Shown here: piece after piece, positions 1 to 5,043 of the stretch | Numbering within the stretch: the first letter of the stretch is position 1 | How the letters are laid out: each line of letters begins with the position of its first letter | Source of the DNA: an uncultured Eubacteriales bacterium | GTDB taxonomy: Bacteria > Bacillota > Clostridia > Christensenellales > Borkfalkiaceae | Direction of reading: 5' to 3' | DNA length: 5,545 bases | Assembly: GCA_900545325.1 (NCBI GenBank) | Contig: UQZE01000130.1 | Span: 1 to 5,545 of the forward strand | Notes under the pieces: model-generated | What the model was told of the DNA's origin: nothing | The model's input: only the letters and a program-made list of their open reading frames with translations | Database searches by the model: none | Made by a program: the position numbers and the translations under genes

Positions 1-8
1 TTTTTTCG

Positions 9-55
9 GAATGGGGTTCAAGAGGTCGAAAGTTCAAATCTTTTCACTCCGACCA
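9..55 (+). tRNA. 3' part of tRNA-Pro(GGG), displaced fragment, likely attachment site
   Basis: Reading back from the CCA at 53-55 gives discriminator A52, a 3' acceptor strand CACTCCG (45-51), a T-arm with stem GAAAG/CTTTT around the loop TTCAAAT (28-44), a five-base variable loop (23-27), the 3' anticodon-stem strand TCAAG (18-22) and the loop ATGGGGT (11-17). The anticodon is GGG at 13-15, with T12 as the invariant U33. G72 (so C1:G72) and A73 are tRNA-Pro identity features, and the loop matches that of E. coli tRNA-Pro(GGG). The fragment is not an intact tRNA. Bases 6-10 (TCGGA) pair with TCAAG at only two positions plus a wobble, and the bases before them are a T run instead of a D-stem GAGC. 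Homology therefore seems to begin at about 9-11, next to the anticodon loop, as in tRNA-integrated elements. A sequence artefact at the window edge cannot be excluded. Confidence 0.75.
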
Positions 56-59
56 GAAA

Positions 60-95
60 AGCCATGGAAAACGATTGTTTTCTATGGCTTTTTTC
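60..95 (+). terminator. Intrinsic terminator after the tRNA fragment
   Basis: A 13-base-pair stem, AGCCATGGAAAAC (60-72) with GTTTTCTATGGCT (77-89), contains a single G-T wobble and closes a GATT loop. It is followed at once by a T run (90-94). It starts five bases after the encoded CCA, which fits the native terminator of a tRNA-Pro gene. Confidence 0.85.
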
Positions 96-138
96 TTGTT
101 AATAAATCAATTACTAAAATCAAAAATTGTGAAATTTT

Positions 139-168
139 TTAACATTTTATGTATTTCTGCAATATAAT
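139..168 (+). promoter_or_regulatory. Possible weak promoter in AT-rich gap
   Basis: TTAACA (139-144) and a perfect TATAAT (163-168) are separated by 18 bases. The surrounding DNA is so AT-rich that a chance match is likely. No convincing gene follows directly, and a much better promoter lies at 284-312. Confidence 0.25.
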
Positions 169-239
169 GAAAGTGATTGATGAAAATTACACACTGAAAA
201 AGATTTATTTTGTGTTAATTAATTTCAATTAATGATAAA

Positions 240-312
240 AATGTTAAAATATAAAATTTTTTTGAAAATTTTATTAAAAATGTTTGACATTGCGGCGTCA
301 GCGTATTATAAT
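240..312 (+). promoter_or_regulatory. Perfect-consensus sigma-A promoter with AT-rich upstream element
   Basis: The -35 TTGACA (284-289) and -10 TATAAT (307-312) both match the consensus exactly, with an optimal 17-base spacer. The roughly 40 bases before the -35 (240-283) are almost wholly A and T in runs, like an UP element. The start site should lie near 319-321. This should be the strongest promoter in the window, and it serves only the short transcript ending at the 601-630 terminator. Confidence 0.85.
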
Positions 313-406
313 AAAAACGCAATCAGGGAAGAGGTCCTTGAAAGAGCTATGGTTGAGGGAAAATGGTAGACTGAATATGGCGCGTGAGGCGCCGAAGGAG
401 TGAATT

Positions 407-505
407 ATGAAAAAGAAGGAAGCAAGAAAACATCACAGTCTCTTCGACATCGACAACATGGATTTATTCGTCCTTGGCAGGATGATGAACAGCTTGAACA
501 GATAA
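407..505 (+). CDS. Putative 32-residue small protein, unrecognised
   Basis: An ATG at 407 follows AAGGAG (395-400) with a six-base spacer, a near-ideal ribosome binding site. The frame stays open for 32 codons to TAA at 503-505. The N-terminus is strongly basic (MKKKEARKHH). The second half is mixed hydrophobic and acidic, with SLFDIDNMDLFVLG followed by RMMNSLNR, and could form an amphipathic helix. There is no signal peptide, no clear membrane segment, no cysteine, and no run of one amino acid that would suggest an attenuator leader peptide. It is the only well-signalled ORF on the short transcript from the 284-312 promoter, and it is separated from ku by a terminator. Function unknown. The main doubt is that so short a frame could be chance within a structured RNA, although the ribosome binding site argues for translation. 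Confidence 0.5.
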   Translation: MKKKEARKHHSLFDIDNMDLFVLGRMMNSLNR

Positions 506-600
506 GCTGAAGAGCAAAGGCCCTTGAGAAGGGGGCAGCTGCGGCCGACAGGCCGCCGACGCTTTTTTCCGAAAGGAAAAAAGAAACAAAAGTTGAATTT

Positions 601-630
601 GAGAGCAGTCTTAAGACTGCTCTTTTTTTA
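601..630 (+). terminator. Intrinsic terminator of the short transcript
   Basis: A perfect 22-base palindrome (602-623) folds into a nine-base-pair stem, AGAGCAGTC/GACTGCTCT, with a TTAA loop, and is followed by a run of T to 629 and further T-rich sequence. It isolates the short transcript from the ku operon downstream. Confidence 0.92.
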
Positions 631-640
631 TATTTTTTTC

Positions 641-670
641 GCATATTTTCCGCGCGCGAAAGGGATAATA
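641..670 (+). promoter_or_regulatory. Candidate sigma-G-like (forespore) promoter of ku-ligD
   Basis: GCATA (641-645), 18 bases, then GATAATA (664-670) resembles the Bacillus sigma-G consensus GHATR, about 18 bases, CATNHTA, with one mismatch (G for C at the first -10 position). The start site would be near 677, just before the ku ribosome binding site at 687-691. No TTGACA-like sigma-A -35 is present at the right distance. In B. subtilis, ku and ligD (ykoV, ykoU) belong to the sigma-G regulon. The match is short, so this stays a hypothesis. Confidence 0.4.
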
Positions 671-696
671 AATATAAAAAGAACATAGGAGTATTT

Positions 697-1512
697 ATGG
701 CTTACAGTTATAAAGGTGCGATATCTTTCGGCCTCATCTACATTCCGATCACGCTGAACGCCGCGATCAGGGAAAACGATATCAGTTTCAACCTGCTCGA
801 TAAAAAGACGAGATCGAGGATCCAGTATAAAAAGACCTGCGTCGACTGCGAAGACCGCGTGATCAGACAGGAAGACATTGTAAAAGGTTATGAATATGAA
901 GAAAATAAATACGTTATATTTACCGACGAAGATTTTGAAAAAATAAAATCGAAGAGCGATAAGAACGTAACGATTGAACAATTCATCGATATGGAAGAGA
1001 TCGATCCTCTTTATTTCGACCGTGCGTTTTACGTTGTGCCCACGGGGGCGGAAAAGGCCTATAAACTGTTGCTGACGGCGATGGAACAGGAAAACAAAGC
1101 GGGAATAGCGAAAGCCGTTTTGGGAAACAAACAGGTTTTGATCGCATTGCGCGTAAAAAACGGACAGATGCTGCTCAATACCCTTTATTTTTACGAAGAG
1201 GTGCAGAAGAATCCCGCTAAATCGATCGACGTAGAGGTGAATGAAAAAGAACTCGCCATGGCGAAGACTCTGATCGAAAGTATGAGCGGGCCGTTTGAAA
1301 TAGAAAATTTCAAAGACGAATACAGAGAAAAACTGCAAGCGGCGATCGACAGAAAAATCGCGGGAAAAGAGATAATAGCGCCTAAAGATAAGGAAAGCCG
1401 TAAAGTCGTCGACCTTATGGAAGCGCTCCGCTTGAGTTTGCAGGACGTAAAGCCGGCAAAACGCAAAGGGCCTAAAAACGCCCCGAAAAGCAAAGTCAGA
1501 TCGGCGCAGTGA
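697..1512 (+). CDS. ku: Ku protein, DNA end-binding factor of bacterial non-homologous end joining
   Basis: Bacterial Ku forms a ring-shaped homodimer that threads onto double-strand break ends, protects them and recruits LigD. The 271-residue product has the family hallmarks: the opening SYKGAISFGLIYIPITL (residues 4-20), a C48-V-D-C51 pair in the position also seen in B. subtilis Ku, DIVKGYEYEENKYVIFTDED (60-79), the EIDPLYFDRAFYVVP segment (101-115) with GAEKAYKLLLTAM (117-129), and the EKLQAAIDRKIAGKE region (211-225). From about residue 252 there is a Lys/Arg-rich tail, as in Ku proteins where the extended C-terminus contacts DNA. Length is normal for the family. The ATG at 697 is preceded by AGGAG (687-691) with a five-base spacer. 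ligD follows eight bases after the stop, and the ligD ribosome binding site (GAGGTG, 1511-1516) overlaps the ku stop codon, so the two are an operon and probably translationally coupled. Confidence 0.96.
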   Translation: MAYSYKGAISFGLIYIPITLNAAIRENDISFNLLDKKTRSRIQYKKTCVDCEDRVIRQEDIVKGYEYEENKYVIFTDEDFEKIKSKSDKNVTIEQFIDMEEIDPLYFDRAFYVVPTGAEKAYKLLLTAMEQENKAGIAKAVLGNKQVLIALRVKNGQMLLNTLYFYEEVQKNPAKSIDVEVNEKELAMAKTLIESMSGPFEIENFKDEYREKLQAAIDRKIAGKEIIAPKDKESRKVVDLMEALRLSLQDVKPAKRKGPKNAPKSKVRSAQ

Positions 1513-1520
1513 GGTGAATA

Positions 1521-1685
1521 ATGTTGGATATGTATCGTAAAAAACGCGATTTCGGCAAGACGAAAGAACCGAAAGGCGGAACGCGCGGAAAAAACGGGCG
1601 GAAAACGAGAAAATTCGTCGTGCAGCATCATCTGGCGAGAAAAGATCATTATGATTTTCGTTTGGAATGGACGGCGTTCTTTTAA
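1521..1685 (+). pseudogene. ligD: LigD N-terminal fragment, cut off by a frameshift
   Basis: This is the true start of ligD: an ATG at 1521 with GAGGTG four bases upstream, directly behind ku. The frame reads MLDMYRKKRDFGKTKEPKGG, a basic linker, then FVVQHHLARKDHYDFRLE (residues 32-49), which is the first half of the LigD 3'-phosphoesterase domain. H37, H43, D45 and R47 correspond by motif to the catalytic H42, H48, D50 and R52 of Pseudomonas aeruginosa LigD. After residue 49 the frame yields five unrelated residues (WTAFF) and stops at TAA 1683-1685. The expected continuation, MDGVLLSWAVPKGPS, is in the -1 frame from 1667. One base appears to be missing from an ancestral GAAATGG, here GAATGG (1665-1670). 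Confidence 0.9.
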
Positions 1686-3898
1686 GCTGGGCGGTCCCGA
1701 AAGGACCTTCCTATAATCCGCAGGATAAGCGGCTTGCCGTGAAAGTAGAAGATCATCCCATCGAGTACGCCGATTTCGAAGGCGTCATTCCGAAAGGCGA
1801 ATACGGCGGGGGCACGGTTATGCTATGGGACGAGGGCGAATGGTTTCCGCAGACGGATTTTTCAAAAGGTTTGAAAAACGGCTCATTGAAAATAGAACTG
1901 TCCGGCGAACGGCTCAAAGGAAAATGGGCGCTCGTGCGTATGAAAACGAACGGGGAAAAAGGCGAAAACTGGCTGCTCATTAAGGAAAAGGACGGATATG
2001 CGAAAAATTCCGAAGGAATTTCACGCTTTAAACGCAGCGTAAGGAGCGGCAGAAGCATGGCGGACATCAATGCGGACGAATACGCGAAAAATCCTTTCGA
2101 CAAGGTAGAAGTTCAGCTTGCAAAACTCGTTGACGAAGCGCCGAGCGGCGACGAATGGATATATGAGGTGAAATACGACGGGTATAGGATCGTCGCCTTT
2201 GCGGAAGGAGGAAAAGTCCGTTTTGTTACGAGAAACGGCTTGGATTTTACGGATAAATTCAAAACTTTGGCCGAGGAAACCGCGAAATGGGCAAAAGACA
2301 GAGCTTTCGTGCTCGACGGCGAAATGATTGTAACGGACGAAGAAGGCCGTTCGGATTTTCAGGCACTGCAGAATTACGTAAAAAAACCGAACGGTCGACC
2401 GCTCACGTATATGGCGTTCGATATTCTGGCGGAAAACGGAGAGGACCTGCGTTCCCTGCCTTTGCGAGAGAGGAAGAAGAAACTGGAAAAACTTTTGAAA
2501 GATGCTCCCGCATTTTTGAAATTCAGTTCGTTTGTCGTAGGAAAGGGAAAGGAAAGTTTTTCCGCCGCCGAAAAGCTGGGACTTGAGGGCGTAGTCGGCA
2601 AACGATTCGACGCGCCTTACGCGGGGACTCGCAACGGCGACTGGATAAAACTCAAATGCCGCAGGCGGCAGGAATTCGTCGTAGGCGGTTTTACGAGGAC
2701 GGAAAAGAAAAAAACGGGCGTGAGCGCGTTGCTGCTCGGCTGTTACGAAGGCAAAAAACTCGTGTACTGCGGGCGGGCCGGCACGGGCATGAGCGAACGG
2801 GAATCGGCGGAACTTGCTGCGCGGTTTGAAAAAATAAAACGAAAAACGCCGCCGTTTATAAACGCGCCGAAACCACAGGGCAAAGAGGTGCTTTTCTGGG
2901 TTCGGCCTATTTTCGTTGCGGAAACGGAATATGCGGAACGTACCGACGAAGGACTTTTGCGGCAGGCGAGTTTCAAGGGTTTGAGAGAGGATAAAGATGC
3001 CGCCGAGGTTGCAGACGAGCGGGCCGAACAGACGTCGGAAAAAAACGTTGTCTGCGGCGTGGAAATCAGCAATCCAAAAAAAATTGTCTATAAAAAACCG
3101 CAGGTCGAAAAGATAGACGTGGTGCGGTATTACGAAAGGGTTTCCGAAAGGATGCTGAAATATGCGGGCGGACGGGTGCTCAGCGTAGTCCGTTGTCATA
3201 AAGGCGTAAACGAAGCTTGTTTTTTCAAAAAACATCCAGCGACGAAAAGCGCGGGAGTTTCCGTGGTGTCAATCGCGAACGGCGAAGGCGAAAAGTCAGA
3301 CTATTTTTATATAGAAGACGTCCGAGGGCTGATTTCGGAAGCGCAGCTCGGTTCCCTTGAATTCCATATTTGGGGGAGTAAAGTAAAAACGCTCGAAAAA
3401 CCCGATATGATGGTTTTCGACCTCGATCCGGACGAAGGTTTGGACCTGCAGGCAGTCCGTCAGGGCGTAAGAGATCTGAAAAGCGTGCTCGATAAGCTTT
3501 CATTGAAATCTTTTCTGAAAACGAGCGGGGGCAAGGGGTATCACGTAGTGGTGCCTTTCAAACCGAAATCGAATTGGGATAAATTTCACGATTTTGCAGA
3601 AAGCATTGCGCTTTTGATGGCGGAAAAGTGGCCGGACAGATATACCGCGAATATCCGCAAGGCGAGCCGCAGAGGAAAAATATTTATCGATTGGGCGCGG
3701 AACGGCAGGGGCGCAACGAGCGTCGCGCCGTATTCCCTGCGTGCCAGACCGGGCGCGAAGGTTTCCATGCCCATTTCGTGGCGGGAACTCGATAAGATTG
3801 CGCCCGACGGGGTGGATATGGCGCAGGCGCTCGAAAGGCTCAAAAAAGCCGATCCTTGGAAAGATTATTTCAATACGGAACAAAAATTCGATTTCTGA
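1667..3898 (+). CDS. ligD: DNA ligase D, main frame (rest of phosphoesterase, ligase and polymerase domains), missing its N-terminus
   Basis: LigD is the multifunctional end-joining enzyme: it processes 3' ends, adds (ribo)nucleotides and seals nicks with ATP. Residue numbers are for this 743-codon frame. Residues 1 to about 115 are the second half of the phosphoesterase domain (SWAVPKGPS; VEDHPIEYADFEG with H30, matching catalytic H84 of the Pseudomonas enzyme; IPKGEYGGG). Residues about 145-440 are the ATP-dependent ligase: motif I K169-YDG with the lysine that is adenylated, LDGE (216-219), YMAFDIL (248-254), EGVVGK (308-313), WIKLKC (326-331), then an OB-fold. Residues about 460-743 are the primase-like polymerase: FDLDP with D585 and D587, SGGKGYHV (620-627, with H626), and FIDWARNGRGATS (673-685, with D675). 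The order matches Pseudomonas LigD. Joined to the 49 residues upstream, the protein would be about 792 residues, a normal length. The ATG at 1667 is an internal methionine codon with no good ribosome binding site, so it is probably not the native start. If the frameshift is real, ligase and polymerase could survive only through reinitiation. B. subtilis LigD works without a phosphoesterase domain. Confidence 0.92.
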   Translation: MDGVLLSWAVPKGPSYNPQDKRLAVKVEDHPIEYADFEGVIPKGEYGGGTVMLWDEGEWFPQTDFSKGLKNGSLKIELSGERLKGKWALVRMKTNGEKGENWLLIKEKDGYAKNSEGISRFKRSVRSGRSMADINADEYAKNPFDKVEVQLAKLVDEAPSGDEWIYEVKYDGYRIVAFAEGGKVRFVTRNGLDFTDKFKTLAEETAKWAKDRAFVLDGEMIVTDEEGRSDFQALQNYVKKPNGRPLTYMAFDILAENGEDLRSLPLRERKKKLEKLLKDAPAFLKFSSFVVGKGKESFSAAEKLGLEGVVGKRFDAPYAGTRNGDWIKLKCRRRQEFVVGGFTRTEKKKTGVSALLLGCYEGKKLVYCGRAGTGMSERESAELAARFEKIKRKTPPFINAPKPQGKEVLFWVRPIFVAETEYAERTDEGLLRQASFKGLREDKDAAEVADERAEQTSEKNVVCGVEISNPKKIVYKKPQVEKIDVVRYYERVSERMLKYAGGRVLSVVRCHKGVNEACFFKKHPATKSAGVSVVSIANGEGEKSDYFYIEDVRGLISEAQLGSLEFHIWGSKVKTLEKPDMMVFDLDPDEGLDLQAVRQGVRDLKSVLDKLSLKSFLKTSGGKGYHVVVPFKPKSNWDKFHDFAESIALLMAEKWPDRYTANIRKASRRGKIFIDWARNGRGATSVAPYSLRARPGAKVSMPISWRELDKIAPDGVDMAQALERLKKADPWKDYFNTEQKFDF

Positions 3899-3930
3899 AA
3901 GGAATATCGGACCGAAAACAGGCGTTTCTG

Positions 3931-3959
3931 TTGACAAATTTCCGTTCGGGGAATATACT
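3931..3959 (+). promoter_or_regulatory. Sigma-A promoter of the AraC-family gene
   Basis: TTGACA (3931-3936) is a perfect -35, and TATACT (3954-3959) a near-perfect -10, with a 17-base spacer. The start site should be near 3966. It begins 33 bases after the ligD stop, so the regulator has its own transcription. I see no terminator between ligD and this promoter, so some read-through from ku-ligD is possible. Confidence 0.85.
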
Positions 3960-3975
3960 TTATTTAAGAAGATTT

Positions 3976-4028
3976 GAAAGGGGCGCCCCTTTCAGCTTTT
4001 CAACGAAAAGCTGAAAAACGCATTAGCG
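3976..4028 (+). promoter_or_regulatory. Leader with three consecutive hairpins before the AraC-family start
   Basis: Three inverted repeats follow each other in the 5' leader. The first is an 18-base perfect palindrome, GAAAGGGGCGCCCCTTTC (3976-3993). The second is a 12-base-pair hairpin, TTTCAGCTTTTC/GAAAAGCTGAAA with an AAC loop (3990-4016). The third is a small hairpin, CGC-ATTA-GCG (4019-4028). The first two share TTTC (3990-3993), so their full forms compete. None is followed by a T run, so they are not ordinary terminators on this strand. The palindrome, at about +10 to +27, could also be a protein operator. The structures are seen directly; a regulatory role is inferred. Confidence 0.55.
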
Positions 4029-4035
4029 GCAAAAA

Positions 4036-4845
4036 ATGGTCGAGTGTAACGTGAGATTTTGCGTAAGGCATAAATACGAAGAGGACTATAAGGGAGTTTA
4101 TCATAAACATCCCTGTTATGAACTCGTCTATTACGCGAGCGGAACGGGGGCGGGGCATTTCCGTAACGTTACATATAAGTTTAAAAAGGACGATTTCGTA
4201 GTGCTGCCGCCTAAAGTGCGGCATATAGAAAGGGGAGATAAAGACGTCGAGGTCATCTATATCGGATTCGATATTCTCAATACCGATATCGGCGAGATCG
4301 CCGGCTTTTTCAGCGACCGCGCTTACGGTATACGCGAATATTTAGAAAAAATATATTATGAAACGCAGCACTGGTCGAAATATTCCTATCAGCTCATCAA
4401 CAATTTTACGGAAATCATCATAATAAAACTCATCAATACGGCGCTTGAGGACAAGAGAAAAAGCGTAAACAACGATATAAAAAATATTGTCGATTATATT
4501 TCCAATAACTATATGGACGACATCAACGCGAAGCAGCTTGCCAAGATCGCGGGGTACAGTTACGACTATTTCCGCAAGCTATTCGAGCAGAATATGGGCG
4601 TTTCCGTCAAGGATTATCTCACGCAGAAACGCGTCGCGGTGGCGATCAACATGCTGAAAAGCAAAAAATACACGGTGAAGGAAGTCGCCGTCAACTGCGG
4701 TTTCAAATCGTCTTCGCATTTCTGCACCGTGTTCAAGGGGGAGACGGGCGAAACGCCTTATCAGACGATGGAAAAAGAAAGCGCGGAAAATATCGTAAAA
4801 GATAAATTCGATAAGAGAAAGGAAAGAAATAAAACCGATTTATAA
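4036..4845 (+). CDS. AraC-family transcriptional regulator with cupin-like sensor domain
   Basis: This 269-residue protein has the classic two-part layout. The N-terminal part, about residues 5-85, looks like a cupin (AraC-binding) domain: YHKHPCYELVYYASGTG (22-38) supplies H23 and H25 of the usual HxH...E motif, and the FKKDDFVVLPPKVRHIE stretch (49-65) supplies the second strand pair. The C-terminal part, about 150-245, is the AraC DNA-binding domain with two helix-turn-helix units: INAKQLAKIAGYSYDYFRKLF (163-183) and YTVKEVAVNCGFKSSSHFCTVF (212-233), then GETPYQ (238-243). A charged tail of about 26 residues follows. Such proteins usually bind a sugar or similar ligand and activate a nearby gene, here plausibly the lipoprotein downstream. 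ATG 4036 is the first ATG after the in-frame stop TAG at 4024-4026. It has no clear ribosome binding site; GTG 4051 is the alternative and is hardly better. Confidence 0.9.
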   Translation: MVECNVRFCVRHKYEEDYKGVYHKHPCYELVYYASGTGAGHFRNVTYKFKKDDFVVLPPKVRHIERGDKDVEVIYIGFDILNTDIGEIAGFFSDRAYGIREYLEKIYYETQHWSKYSYQLINNFTEIIIIKLINTALEDKRKSVNNDIKNIVDYISNNYMDDINAKQLAKIAGYSYDYFRKLFEQNMGVSVKDYLTQKRVAVAINMLKSKKYTVKEVAVNCGFKSSSHFCTVFKGETGETPYQTMEKESAENIVKDKFDKRKERNKTDL

Positions 4846-4869
4846 AATTTCAGTATTGCGGGAAAAAGT

Positions 4870-4909
4870 CCGATACCCACGAAAATATCGCGCGGTATCG
4901 GTTTTTTTT
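4870..4909 (+). terminator. Intrinsic terminator after the AraC-family gene
   Basis: CCGATACC (4870-4877) pairs perfectly with GGTATCGG (4894-4901) across a 16-base loop that can form a small inner CGA/TCG pairing, followed by eight T (4902-4909). It lies 24 bases after the stop codon and separates the regulator from the lipoprotein gene. Confidence 0.88.
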
Positions 4910-4952
4910 ACGCAAATTTCGCGGTTTTGCGGGATTTTCTAAAAAAGTCGAA

Positions 4953-4967
4953 TGATTTCAAAAATCA
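4953..4967. promoter_or_regulatory. Candidate operator upstream of the lipoprotein promoter
   Basis: The inverted repeat TGATTT-CAA-AAATCA (4953-4967) ends 20 bases before the -35 at 4988, a common place for an activator site. AraC-family activators more often use direct repeats, so assignment to the neighbouring regulator is a guess. The element is AT-rich, and a chance repeat is possible. Confidence 0.3.
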
Positions 4968-4987
4968 GTTATATGTGGCGTTTGGCC

Positions 4988-5016
4988 TTGAAAGTGAGGA
5001 AACGAGCGTTTATAGT
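4988..5016 (+). promoter_or_regulatory. Sigma-A promoter of the lipoprotein gene
   Basis: TTGAAA (4988-4993) and TATAGT (5011-5016), each one base from consensus, are separated by exactly 17 bases. The start site should fall near 5023, leaving a leader of about 20 bases that contains the ribosome binding site GGGAGGA (5034-5040). Confidence 0.8.
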
Positions 5017-5043
5017 AAAAACAGAAACAGTTCGGGAGGAAAT

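Larger units (their letters stand above)
319..630 (+). ncRNA. Short, strongly promoted, structured transcript of unknown class
   Basis: This is the interval between the expected start of the 284-312 promoter and the terminator ending near 630. It contains several strong hairpins. GGCGC/GCGCC (379-383 with 389-393) sits directly before the ribosome binding site of the 32-codon ORF. After that ORF come AGCTG/CAGCT (505-509 with 536-540) enclosing CCCTT/AAGGG (521-525 with 529-533), GCGGCC/GGCCGC with a GACA loop (541-556), and CTTTTTTCC/GGAAAAAAG with a GAAA tetraloop (562-583). GAAGAG (328-333) could also pair with CTCTTC (440-445), closing a domain around the leader and early ORF. The RNA may be a dual-function transcript, a small mRNA with a stable 3' end, or a regulatory RNA. 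I do not recognise a known family. The transcript boundaries are inferred from promoter and terminator alone. Confidence 0.45.

Noticed and set aside
1..55. A complete tRNA-Pro gene cut only by the window edge
   Set aside because: The bases at 1-10 do not form the D-stem 3' strand or the 5' anticodon-stem strand that an intact gene would need, so only the 3' part is tRNA-like.
148..231. Small forward frame of 27 codons in the AT-rich gap
   Set aside because: It has no ribosome binding site, its Asn/Ile/Phe/Lys-rich content just reflects the AT-rich DNA, and it is upstream of the strong promoter.
328..460. Possible glycine riboswitch: GGCGCCGAAGGAG (388-400 region) resembles the aptamer core, and GAAGAG/CTCTTC could be its closing stem
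   Set aside because: The conserved 3' core (CTCTCAGG followed by AAAAGGAC) is absent after CTCTTC at 440-445, and the matching string is largely the ribosome binding site of the 32-codon ORF. A covariance search of 319-460 against RF00504 would settle it.
405..686. Minus-strand frame of 93 codons over the short transcript
   Set aside because: It runs antisense across two hairpins and a terminator, has low-complexity Ser/Cys/Arg content, and has no convincing ribosome binding site.
1661..1670. Programmed -1 frameshifting in ligD
   Set aside because: The required slip at GAA would re-pair the Glu tRNA with GGA, there is no X XXY YYZ heptamer, and I see no strong stimulatory hairpin just downstream. 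A one-base deletion or sequence error is simpler.
2021..3235. Long minus-strand frame (404 codons) opposite ligD
   Set aside because: The forward frame is a clear LigD with all catalytic motifs. The reverse frame is Phe/Arg-rich, unlike a real protein, as expected of an antisense shadow in such codon usage. The reverse frames at 628-1338 and 3500-3937 are rejected for the same reason.
4868..4909. CRISPR-like or tandem repeats anywhere in the window
   Set aside because: The only repeats seen are inverted repeats of terminators, leaders and a possible operator. No regularly spaced direct repeats are present.
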